Below are positions 47,091 to 57,925 of a stretch of DNA of 64,000 bases, in pieces. Where the stretch lies: positions 5,069,390 to 5,133,389 of the forward strand of contig CM038719.1 in NCBI GenBank assembly GCA_021613375.1, in the 5' to 3' direction. Under the pieces are notes generated by a model. It was not told the origin of the DNA, ran no database searches, and saw only the letters and a program-made list of their open reading frames with translations. Position numbers and translations under genes: made by a program. Position 1 is the stretch's first letter. Every line of letters starts with the position of its first letter. The DNA is from Megaleporinus macrocephalus (lineage: Eukaryota > Chordata > Actinopteri > Characiformes > Anostomidae).

Positions 47091-47914
47091 ATGGGAAAGT
47101 AATTATATCTAATAGAAAAGTTACTAATATGAAAATAAAACCAGTAAACCAGACAAAATCACAATCTGATTCAAATGCCTGACTAAATAAATGAGTTGAT
47201 GGAGCTGTATTTATTTTGGGTACTAATAGTGAACCAGCACCTTGATCTAAATGGAGGTGTTGGTTCATAGTACAAGTTCATAGTACAAGAGAAGTTCACT
47301 CAGGTACCGAGGAGGCCTGATTCATTGGACTGATTGAACTCCACACTACAGTGACTCTCTATCGCCTCTTCAGGTTCTACAAAGTTGTGTTACAGGAGAG
47401 GACAGGCTGAGGCTAGCTGTCTAGTTTCGGTAGGTAATAGAAGATACTGGATAATTTGACCTAATTTGGAATATGTTAAGCTGAAAAACGTATCATTTAT
47501 CATTTACCTAGAAAAGAATGGTTGCACATAATTGAGAAATAGAGGAGTGCGGGTGGGTGTGTCTGTGGATTAGAGGTTGATGGTCTGCCCCGAGTGAGTA
47601 CAGGCAGTTTAGAGGCTGTAGGTTAAATGAAGCCATGAGTTTTGGGTTCGGCTGAACAAGAATGGGAACCTCTGGGAGAAACGAGGGATGAATAAACAAC
47701 AAATAGACGAGTGCGGGTCAGTATGTTGGTGGAGTAACTGGGTGTGACTGAAAATGAATGGGACTCTGTATTTCTTTATATGATATTTAGAAAGCTGCGG
47801 CACGAGTTACGCGGCTAATATCTGACAGAAAGCGAAAAAGGAATAACAATATAGTTGCGTTACACTTTATTTGAATTCTGCTTCTTATCTATATCACCGA
47901 CGCCCTGTTTTGTT

Positions 47915-47916
<2 letters not shown>
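47091..47916. other. Unassigned DNA with a short direct repeat
   Basis: 47510-47600 and 47690-47770 share agacgagtgcgggt-like and gaatggg words, a weak ~180-base direct repeat. Nothing else definite. Confidence 0.4.

Positions 47917-47979
<63 letters not shown>
47917..47979. repeat. (TA)n microsatellite
   Basis: About 30 TA units next to the repeat starting at 47984. Confidence 0.97.
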
Positions 47980-47982
<3 letters not shown>

Positions 47983-47983
47983 A

Positions 47984-48990
47984 TTTGTTGGATTTACTTT
48001 GTTTATTTACTGTTAATTTAGTTAAAAATATGATGCTGTTTCACATAAACTCGTTAAAAATGGTTATAAACCAATTTACATCATGTTTCATGACTTGCTA
48101 GCGCTAATAACTACATGCAGCCCAGCCGTAGCATATAGCCCCGTCCTCAATAGGTATCTAGAGATGGAAGGATCGATCGGCTATGTATCGGTATCGGCTG
48201 ATTTTTAACCAAAATATGTGATCAGCCGATATTTCTCCAATTAGCTGATCCAGAGAGTCGATCGGTGGCGTTAAACGAATGAGCCTAATTTGTGTATTTC
48301 CAGCTAGCGTTTCATCCAGGAAGAGGAGAACCCCCTCAGGCCAGCTCCCTGCAATTCCTATCTGAACCACTAGGTGGAAATACACACCCTTTAATTTTCC
48401 ACAGACTGACTAAAGCAGCGGTCTCGCGAGAAAAGCATGTGCTGATAGAAAACATGTCGTTCATCTGGCAGTGTTTACCGTATGTGATTCAGACTCATCC
48501 AGGACGTTTTTATAATTTGTAAAATCAGTGTGTCTCGTGGGAACTAAAGATATTTAACTACTAATCTGATACAGCCCTGCACACAGCTGAATACAGTGAG
48601 TATCAGTAAACAGCACAGCTAGCACGCACAGCCAACACAAAACTAATAACCCAGAATACCTACAGACCAGATCTGACCGGTACGAACAGAACAGCAGCAA
48701 CAATTCAATATTCTACATTTAATGATTACAGTTTTTACTGCATTTATTTAATTAGCTTTTTAGTTTTAAATTAAGGGTCTAAATGTAATGATTGCAGTAT
48801 TGCAGATATTTGATTGATTTACTTTGTTTATTTACTGTTAATTTAGTTAAAAATATTATGCTGTTTCATATGAGCTCATAAAAATGGTTCATGACTTGCT
48901 TGCGCTAATAACTACATGTAGCCCTGCCGTGGCGTATAGCCCCGCCCTCGATCGGTATCAGCTATCGGCCGATCGTACTGAAAGGTGATC
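47984..48990. mobile_element. Interspersed repeat with ~170-bp direct repeats at both ends
   Basis: The series tttactttgtttatttactg, ttaatttagttaaaaatat, gctgtttca, catgacttgct, gcgctaataactacatg, cgtatagccccgccctcga at 48815-48955 matches 47995-48155. Each copy is followed by a gatcgg/tatcgg-rich stretch. The arrangement could be an element with direct terminal repeats or two nested copies of one repeat. Confidence 0.5.
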
Positions 48991-50084
48991 GGTGATGGGA
49001 ATCAGCCTCATATATCACTGACATCCTGCTGCTTTTTTGTTTTGTTGCTTTTTTTCTTTATTATATATCCTTCTAAAAAACAGCCTCAGCACCAAAACCA
49101 GCATTCGTGTATTGGATATTGGATACTGCTTTGTTGGTCAACCAGCACCAAACCAGCATAGACCACCAACAGGGTTCTTCCCTGGTGTGTTTCTGAGGTG
49201 GAATTGAGTTGAGGTGTCACAGTAGAGCTATGACCAAGTAGTCTGAGGCTAATGTGGCCAACAAATATTGGAAGCGTATAGCCCACCAGTTAGCATGACG
49301 CTAGCCGCATATCTAAATTGTCACTCGTTAGCCTCAAACTGTGTGCAGTTGTTAAACAAGCTCTTATAGACTCAACGATGTTGCCGCTGTGCTCTAAAGC
49401 TAACCCTGTGTTCATCTGCTTACTCAGATATGAGTTTTGCTGCTTGTCCATGTAAATTAGTGACCGAATCCAACAGCAACATGCTCTACCGTCACCTGGT
49501 CTAGACTGAATTAAGGCGGCGGCGCGGAGTCAATAAATCCCCTCGTCTTTAAATCTCGTGAAGGAGCGGCGGCTGTTGTTCCGTACGCTGTCCTGCAACT
49601 CTATATGTGGTCTACACATACGCTCAGTGAGCTGTGTCTCTGAGGCGGGTCTCCAGAGGCTATTTCAGGGTAGAGAATCGATCAGTGTGGAGTGCAGTGG
49701 GCAGCTGGTCGATAAGAGCCTATTAAAGAGATGTACCTGCCTGCACTGCGGAGCCAACACGCCACGCCGCCGAGCACCAGCGGCTGAGTGTCAGTGTTTC
49801 CTCGGCTATTTCGGGAGATTTCGGTCCTCCAGCCTCGTTCCTGTGTGGCCCGTATGCCGAACCGCATCGCTCCGTGCTGTTTGCTGTGGATCGGTGGTCG
49901 GTCGGATCCAATTCCAGTTTAATTTACGCCTTTTCCAGCTGTTCAGTGGAAACAGCTCCTTATTAAAAACCCCGCCCGGTTCAGAGTCACTCATTGGGAA
50001 TCCGTCCTGGACAGCCAGCGTTCCACTTAAGAGTCAGGTTTTAAGCTAGCGCAGGAGTTCAGACGGATACAGGAGTCAACAGTC
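48991..50084. other. Unassigned DNA, CpG-richer at 49510-49920
   Basis: A plus frame of 163 codons (49558-50049) starts at GTG, not ATG, and shows no domain. 49510-49920 has raised CpG content (ggcggcggcgcgg at about 49514) and could be a minor CpG island or alternative promoter. Evidence is weak. Confidence 0.35.
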
Positions 50085-50998
50085 AGGTTTAACACCTGGG
50101 ACAGGCCTTAAGTTTGGGGCTTAAGACTAATACGAAGCTCAAGACAGAGAATAGCGCTTACGACTAAACAGAAGGCGTAAGACTGGGGCTTTACATTAAC
50201 AAAAACCTCAGGACGTGGGTTTAAGACTAACACAAGGCTTACAAATACGGCTTAAGACAAAGAATATGGCTTAGGAGAAACGAGAAGGCTTAAGACTGGG
50301 GCTTAAGACTCACAGGTGTAGAGACTGGGACTTGACACTAACACAGGGCTCAAGACGAGGGCTTAAAATGAACACTGGGCTTAAGTCAGAGAAAAAGTCT
50401 TAGGAGAAAACAGAAGGCTTAAGACTAGGTTAAGGACTCACACAGATGTAAAGACTGGGGCTTTACACTATTAAAGACCTCAGGACTTTTAAGGTTTTAG
50501 ACTAAAACAAGGCTTAAGATTAGGGCTTAGGACAAAGAATATGGCTTAGGAGTAACCAAAAGGCTTAAGACTAGGATTTAAAACTCACACAGGTGTAGAG
50601 ACTGGGACTTGACACTAACACAGGGCTCAAGACGAGGGCTTAAAATTAACACTGGGCTTAAGACGGAGAATAAGTCTTAGGAGAAAACAGAAGGCTTAAG
50701 ACTAGGCTAAGGACTCACACAGATGTAAAGACTGGGGCTTTACACTTACAAAGGCCTCCGGATGTGGGTTTAAGACTAACACAAGGTTTAAGATTAGGGC
50801 TTAAGACAAAGAATATGGCTTAGGAGTAACCAGAAGGCTTAAGACTCACGCATGTGTAGACACTGGGACTTAGCACTAACGCAGGGCTCAAGATGAGGGC
50901 TTAAAATGAACACTGGGCTTAAGACTAGGACTTAAGACTCACACAGGTGTAGAGACTGCGGCTTAACACTAACGCTGGACTAAAGACGAAGCCTTAAA
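50085..50998. repeat. Degenerate minisatellite, family A (copy 1)
   Basis: Recurring gggcttaagactaacaca, ggcttaagac and gtgtagagactgggactt. Blocks of about 260-300 bases are repeated (the caggtgtagagactgggac block near 50314 and 50598). It shares its core with the array at 62800-64000. Confidence 0.88.
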
Positions 50999-51004
50999 AT
51001 AAAG

Positions 51005-51680
51005 GTGCTCTCTGTTAGCGAGGCTGTATCGGTGGGCTCTGTTAGCGAGGCTGTATCGGTGGGCTCTGTGAGCGAGGCTGTATCGGTGGGCTCTGTGAGC
51101 GAGGCTGTATCGGTGGGCTCTGTGAGCGAGGCTGTATCGATGGGCTCTGTTAGCGAGGCTGTATCGGTGGGCTCTGTTAGCGAGGCTGTATCGGTGGGCT
51201 CTGTGAGCGAGGCTGTAACGGTGGGCTCTGTTAGCGAGGCTGTGTCGGTGGGCTCTGTTAGCGAGGCTGTATCTGTGCTCTCTGTGAGCGAGGCTGTATC
51301 GGTGGGCTCTGTGAGCGAGGCTGTATCGGTGGGCTCTGTGAGCGAGGCTGTATCGGTGGGCTCTGTGAGCGAGGCTGTATCGGTGGGCTCTGTGAGCGAG
51401 GCTGTATCGGTGGGCTCTGTGAGCGAGGCTGTATCGGTGGGCTCTGTTAGCGAGGCTGTATCGGTGGGCTCTGTTAGCGAGGCTGTATCTGTGCTCTCTG
51501 TGAGCGAGGCTGTATCGGTGGGCTCTGTTAGCGAGGCTGTATCGGTGGGCTCTGTTAGCGAGGCTGTATCGGTGGGCTCTGTTAGCGAGGCTGTATCGGT
51601 GGGCTCTCTGTTAGCGAGGCTGTATCGGTGGGCTCTGTGAGCGAGGCTGTATCGGTGGGCTCTGTGAGCGAGGCTGTAAA
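51005..51680. repeat. 27-bp minisatellite, ~25 copies
   Basis: Core gcgaggctgtatcggtg, then ggctctgt. Units differ mainly at gttagc versus gtgagc. A variant lacking the second ggg (gtatctgtgctctctg) occurs twice. Very homogeneous. Codes SVSEAVSVG repeats in one frame only because 27 is divisible by three. Confidence 0.98.
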
Positions 51681-52703
51681 ACAGTGTTCATTAAAGCCCC
51701 CGTTTCTCTGTGAAGTGTTATTGCTGTCTCAGGTCGAGGTCTTGTTTTATTGTGGTCCGCGCTCACTCAGCGTGCTCAGCGGTGGGTGTTCAGCGAGTGA
51801 CTCTCAGTGAGACTCAAGGACGCTTTAGCGTTTTATCGCTGGAGTCCATCAGTCCTCGCCTCCCAAGGTCACTCTGTCTGAGTGCGGGGGGGTGGAGTTG
51901 CGAGGGGGGGGTTCCCTGCGGGAGAGCAGCCTGCTCTCTGATCTCTCTACTCTCTCATCAGCACTAACGTTTGGTCAGCCGCCTGGCCTGTCCACCTCAC
52001 TCACAGAGCGGCCCATCAGAGAGAGCGTCCAGTTCTGGTCACGGATGTCTCAAACCCAGCGCTTCTGTTTTGACCTATAAACGTTTAGTGCTCACTGTAA
52101 AGCGTATCAGCAGATAAGACCACCAGCAGCTTCTTTGTTTCTGCTCTTCTCAGTGAGGAGCTTCTGGGCAGCTACACCGTGTTGGGTCTTCTTAGACCCT
52201 AGATGCTTCTTAAGGTTTCTGCTTGAGCCTTGAGGCCAACTTTGCGCACACACACACACACACTGGACGTCAGTAGTCACCCAAAATCTTCTCTGTAAAT
52301 ACAGGTCCTCTAGTTCATCCAGGTCTTTGTTACAGTCTCACAGATTTGGGGATGTGGTTTAGAGAACAGCAGGACTTGTACACTGAACTATAAGAATTAA
52401 TAAACCTTCACTGTGTAGCTGAAGGCTGGGGGTCTCTGTCTTGGTCAACAGGTGTTCTGACTTCTCTGCAGACTCTCCTTTGTGTTCATGTGTGTTACAT
52501 GGATGCTAAAGTACATCAGTGATTTCGTGAGATCCTAATATAACATAAAAACATCTTTAAAGAAGAAAACATATCTCCACATGCATCTTCATTTTTCTCC
52601 ATTATTTGAACACGACAGCTGAAAACATTCTGGTTCCATTGACTTACGTTAAAAGTAAAGACTGTTTTTGGTCTCTCCTGTTAAGCAATTGTGTGTATGT
52701 ATG

Positions 52704-52706
<3 letters not shown>
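51681..52706. other. Unassigned DNA
   Basis: It includes G-runs at 51886-51922, a (CA)n tract at 52246-52262, and a short stretch at 52120-52160 (gcagcttctttgtttctgc, cagtgaggagcttct) resembling the flank of the Tc1-like repeats at 21.6 and 35.4 kb. No gene is supported. Confidence 0.45.

Positions 52707-52786
<80 letters not shown>
52707..52786. repeat. (TA)n microsatellite
   Basis: About 40 TA units, flanked by (TATG)n on both sides. Confidence 0.98.
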
Positions 52787-52787
<1 letters not shown>

Positions 52788-52816
52788 GTATGTATGTATG
52801 TATATATGTATGTGTA

Positions 52817-52980
52817 GGGCAGTCGTGGCCTGTAGGTTCGTGATCCAGTCTAAAGTGCCCTTGAGCAAGGCACCTAACCCTAACTGCTCCCTGGGCGCCA
52901 TGGATAGGGCTGCCCACCGCTTCGTGTGTGTATATGTGGGTGGTCAATTTCCGCTGTGTGCAAACACATGTAGCTAATTC
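52817..52980 (+). mobile_element. tRNA-derived SINE, plus-strand copy with internal deletion
   Basis: It begins gggcagtcgtggcctgtagg and has the tail cccttgagcaaggcacct, ctccctgggcgcc, ggctgcccaccgc. The part around the B-box is missing compared with 12641-12822, so it should be inactive. Confidence 0.78.
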
Positions 52981-53261
52981 TAAATTCTAAACTTCTAAAT
53001 TCAACTATGTGTGTGTGTACAAAGATAATACATATATAATACATATATAATACATATATAATATGTGTGTGTGTGTGTGTGACTAGTTGACCAGGCAAAG
53101 CATTTCAGTTGTATCGTGTATGACTATGTATGCGACCAATAAACTTTGATTTAATTTAGTTTGAAATGTATTTAAATTACATTTATTTATAAAATGTATA
53201 TTATTTTTACTCCAAAACATAAGTTTCTGCATGGAGGTCCCTCAATTCAGCTTTGCATTAA

Positions 53262-53263
<2 letters not shown>

Positions 53264-53352
<89 letters not shown>
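53264..53352. repeat. (ATT)n-(GTT)n compound microsatellite
   Basis: About 15 ATT units switch cleanly to 14 GTT units at 53310/53311. Confidence 0.98.
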
Positions 53353-53980
53353 GATGGCATTTTTAACTCAAATAAAAGTAAAACAGCTCAAAACTAACAG
53401 AAAATAATAGAGAAGTCGTTTTATTGAGAATGTGGGCCTGAAAAACAGCGTCAGCACATTTCAGAGTTTCGGTTCCACCTTGAGTTAAAAATAAAATATT
53501 TTAATATTAAGAATTTAAATCTTTAAAGAACCTTGAAAAAAAAGATTTGTAATTATATAAAAGAGTATAAAAAGAGATGATCTTGTTGGCAGGCTGTCCA
53601 CCTTAAATCCAGCAGAGAATTCTTAAACATCAGAAATCTGTATCGCTCCCAAATTTATCACAATACAATCACCGACCTTTACAGTCATACTGTCTTCAAC
53701 CAGCACCGGCTTTGTGCTTAATGAGCAGCTGAGAAAAAGAGTGTTCACAGAAATGATTTGGGTGACTATTGACTTCCAGTGTTAAACTAAAGAAGTAAAA
53801 ACGTAAATAATAATATTCTATTTTTTCTGAACTGCTCCTTTACATGTCCAGTAGTAGGCTGGCTTGTGAGACAGTGTTTGGAACAGTGAACCTGATTTTC
53901 TGATTTGGGACCAGTTCTGTTCAGTTCTGTTCATGTTTGTAGTGTTTACGATGACTGCCTCTCTGCCTCTACCTGTCTGG
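53353..53980. other. Unassigned A/T-rich DNA
   Basis: No open frame or recognisable element is seen. Confidence 0.5.
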
Positions 53981-53985
53981 ATGCT

Positions 53986-54205
53986 GGTGTGTGGCTGTGT
54001 GTGTGAGTCGGGGGGCTGAGTGCTAACGTATCTGTCGGTGTGTGGCTGTGTGTGTGAGTCGGGGGGCTGAGTGCTAACGTATCTGTCGGTGTGTGGCTGT
54101 GTGTGTGAGTCGGGGGGCTGAGTGCTAACGTATCTGTCGGTGTGTGGCTGTGTGTGTGAGTCGGGGGGCTGAGTGCTAACGTATCTGTCGGTGTGTGGAT
54201 GCTCC
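53986..54205. repeat. 51-bp minisatellite, 4 near-identical copies
   Basis: Core cggggggctgagtgctaac, then gtatctgtcggtgtgtggc and a tgtgtgtgagt end. The minus 118-codon frame here is an artefact of a period divisible by three. Confidence 0.97.
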
Positions 54206-54814
54206 TCTCTGGCTGGCTGTGGTGGGTCTTGTTGGGAGGCAGATGGTTGGCTGGCCTGTGAGTTTGGGCTATTTTAGATGGTGTTGACACGCTGAAATAC
54301 ATACAAATGAAATACAGGCCAGCATGTAAATCTAGATCACCCCCCGGGTTCCGTCCCCTCAGCTCTGATATTCGGGGTCACTAGTTACACAAGTGCAGTG
54401 GACCTGATGTGTTTGACCTCCATTCAGATATTGTCTTATGTGCATTTGGACTGTATATCTGTGGGAAAGTGAGGATACGATGATGATCCAGGCTTTACGA
54501 TTCGATATATTGTGATACTGTAAGTAGTGAATTGTTCACGTTGGAGTGAAAGAGTCTGTTGGTGAAGAACGCTGCCGTCTAGTGGTCACAGGTTTAAATG
54601 CAACACAAAGTGAATCACAGATTATCGAATGTAAACTTGATAAAGCGAGACTGTGTTATTGTAAAATAATCGCGCTTTGTTTGATGTTATTTTAATGTTA
54701 TTTGTTATTTTATTATCAGATTAAAAGACTGACAGTTTTAGAGTTTTTGATTTGTCTACTGAAATGCGTCTCTGAAATGTGAGGCGCCCCCTGCTGGGCC
54801 TGCGGTCTTCATCC
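54206..54814. mobile_element. Interspersed repeat, copy 2 (related to 36770-37150), and spacer
   Basis: 54475-54620 shares cgatatattgtgatact-type and gccgtctagtggtcac, aggtttaaatgcaacaca blocks with 36770-37030. The rest (54206-54470 and 54680-54814) shows nothing definite. Confidence 0.5.
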
Positions 54815-56480
54815 TAACATTCTGGCTAATTCTGGCTAACATGATCGATTCTGCTAATTCTGGCTAACATGATCGATTCTGCTAATTCTGGCTAACATAA
54901 TCGATTCTGCTAATTCTGGCTAACATGATCGACTTTGGCCGGTTCTTGCTAACATGGTCAATTCTGGCTAACATAATCGATTCTGCTAATTCTGGCTAAC
55001 ATGGTCGATTCTGCTAATTCTGGCTAACATGGTCGATTTCAGCTAATTCTTGCTAACATGATCGATTCTGCTAATTCTGGCTAACATGATCAATTTCAGC
55101 TAATTCTTGCTAACATTATCGATTCTTGCTAACATGATAGACTCTGGCTAAATCTTGCTAACATGATTGATTCTGCTTATTCTGTCTAAAATTATCGATT
55201 TCGGCTAATTCTTGCTAACCTTATTGATTCTTGCTAACATAATAGATTCTGCTAATTCTGGCTAACATGATCGATTCTGCTAATTCTTGCCAACATGTTC
55301 GAATCTGCCTAACAATCAATTTTCGTTAACATGTTGGTTTCTGGCTAACATGATTGGTTCTGCTAATTCTGGCTAACATGATCGATTTCGGACGGTTCTT
55401 GCTAACATTGTCGATTATGGCTAACATGATTGATTCTGCTAATTCTGGCTAACATGATCGATTCTGCTAATTCTGGCTAACATGATTGATTCTGCTAATT
55501 CTGGCTAACATGATCAATTCTGCTAATTCTGGCTAACATAATCGATTCTGCTAATTCTGGCTAACATAATCGATTCTGCTAATTCTGGCTAACATGGTCG
55601 ATTCTGCTAATTCTTGCTAACATTATCGATTCTTGCTAACATGATAGACTCTGGCTAATTCTTCCTAACATGATTGATTCTGCTAATTCTGGCTAACATG
55701 ATCAATTCTGCTAATTCTGGCTAACATGATCAATTCTGCTAATTCTGGCTAACATGATCGATTTCAGCTAATTCTTGCTAACATGATCGATTCTGCTAAT
55801 TCTGGCTAACATGATCAATTTCAGCTAATTCTTGCTAACATTATCGATTCTTGCTAACATGATAGACTCTGGCTAATTCTTGCTAACATGATTGATTCTG
55901 CTTATTCTGTCTAAAATTATCGATTTCGGCTAATTCTTGCTAACCTTATTGATTCTTGCTAACATAATAGATTCTGCTAATTCTGGCTAACATGATCGAT
56001 TCTGCTAATTCTTGCTAACATGTTCGAATCTGCCTAACAATCAATTTTCGTTAACATGTTGGTTTCTGGCTAACATGATTGATTCTGCTAATTCTGGCTA
56101 ACATGATCGATTTCGGCCGGTTCTTGCTAACATTGTCGATTATGGCTAACATGATTGATTCTGCTAATTCTGGCTAACATGATCGATTTCGGCCGGTTCT
56201 TGCTAACATTGTCGATTATGGCTAACATGATTGATTCTGCTAATTCTGGCTAACATGATCGATTTCGGCCGGTTCTTGCTAACATTGTCGATTATGGCTA
56301 ACATGATTGATTCTGGCTGATTCTTGCTAACATGACAGATTCTGTTTATTCTGATAGACCTTAGCTAGTTCTTGCTAAGATCTTAAATTCCGCCTAACGT
56401 TCGATTTTAACTGACATGATAGATTCTGCTAATTCTGGCTAACATTATCGAATCTGGCTAATGCTGGCTAACATGTTTGA
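54815..56480. repeat. 28-bp minisatellite, family B (copy 1)
   Basis: The core ctaattctggctaacatg is followed by atcgattctg. A block of about 220 bases with marker words gtctaaaattatcgattt and caatcaattttcgttaac at 55140-55360 recurs at 55868-56085 (offset about 727). A third level of repetition (ggccggttcttgctaacatt) occurs at 56113, 56190 and 56268. Confidence 0.96.
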
Positions 56481-56484
56481 TTCT

Positions 56485-56640
56485 AAAATAGTGATACGAA
56501 GTGGAGCGGCTGGTTCTGATGGGACAGACCAGTGAAATTAAACCTGTTCTTTGGTGTTTGGATCTGTAGCCTGAGTGGCTAACTTAACTTAGCTTAACAA
56601 GTAGTACCGGTTTTAGTTCTGACTGCTGAAGGTCAAGTCT
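56485..56640. repeat. Right flank of family B array, copy 1
   Basis: gtggagcggctggttctga, gtgaaattaaacctgttct, tggtgtttggatctgtagcc and gactgctgaaggtc recur at 61815-61965 next to the second family B array, with a further partial copy at about 62010-62070. Confidence 0.88.
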
Positions 56641-57925
56641 TCTTCACCCTGAGGGAGCAGCTGTTAGCTAACTGGCTAGCTAGGTACCCTGAAGGGTTTT
56701 GTAAGGTTCTATACAGAAAAATGCTTCTGCAGGTTCTTCAGTTTGATTGAGAATATGTTGTATATGGATCTGTATAGAAAACGAATCTACATAGAACCAA
56801 AAGAGGTCACGAGGTTGATATTATAATAATAGCAGCGGCGTATATAACGTATAAAACACATTCTCCATTGTTCTGAAGATCTTTTTCACCATACAAAGAA
56901 TCATATAAGCATGTTAATTGTTCAGAGTGTTTATGGTTCTATATAGAAGCATCACTTAAAGAACAGTCTCGTGTACAGCACTGGTTTATTAAACATTAAA
57001 GCTGGTATGTATGTTTTATTGCGAGAGCCTGTCGGGTAGCTACTTTATTTAACTAGTGTTCCAGGAGCTAATGAGCAGTTGGGTTGTAATTAAAAACAGA
57101 ACTTATTAAATGATATTCCTGCAGTTTTAATCAAGTAATTTGTTATTTTTAATAGGCTAAACCACAAAGTAGACCTAATTAAACACTAACAAACTCTGCA
57201 CCACCTTTCAGCGTTTCTAAACGACTTTACTGGAAGTAAACTGGGAATGCTTGTTTAGGCTCATGGTCTTATCATGAAATACACGTAATTAGACGTGTGC
57301 GATCCACACAGAGACGTGTATGCGCACTAGCCGCCGGTGTAATATCATATTTAATGTTCTTTACTGAAGCCCCCGTTAATGAGACCCTTCCACGCTAAAA
57401 TATTTAAGAGTGACCTGTAGTGAGCCGGACCGCTCTCTAAAAGATTGGATTGCAGCTTTCAGTGGGCTTCGGTGCTCCATCTTCTGTCATCGCAGGTGGT
57501 CCTGTTTGGATAGGCCGGGGATCAGGGGTCAGGGGAGGCTGACCTTTGATCTATTCGGGGTCATCATCCATTAGGCGCTGATGTTTGAATGTCTGCAGCC
57601 ACCCTGTGATGACCATTTGTCTTCCGTGTCGTCCTACTGTCTGTCCAGCTGCGCACCACTAAGTTCTGAGAGACCATGTGGTCTTTATCGCCCCCGCTGC
57701 CCCGTACAGTGCTGAGTGAAAGTGGACGTTTCTCCGCTGTACAGTGAAAAGGGAGCCCTGAGCGAGTGTCGCAGGGCCAGGCGTGATATCAGGATGATCA
57801 GTTGAAGTTCACGTTTCTGCTAAATGTTGCTAAATGTGAAGCAGTGCTGCTAATTAGTAGAGAGGAGCAGCTTAGCAGTAGCTTAGATAGTAGAATAACT
57901 TAGAATAGCTTAGTACAGAACATGT
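56641..57925. other. Longest array-free stretch of the right third; candidate regulatory DNA
   Basis: Sequence without tandem structure. 57080-57180 is homeobox-site-like (repeated taatt words). 57543-57551 reads cctttgatc, a match to the TCF/LEF site. No coding frame is supported. It is a candidate conserved noncoding segment, but conservation cannot be judged from one sequence. Confidence 0.35.

Noticed and set aside
49558..50049. 163-codon frame in CpG-richer DNA
   Set aside because: Begins with GTG, which is not expected as a vertebrate start, and the translation shows no domain.
51005..51640. 211-codon frame with 9-residue repeats
   Set aside because: Artefact of a 27-bp VNTR; opens with no promoter or exon context.
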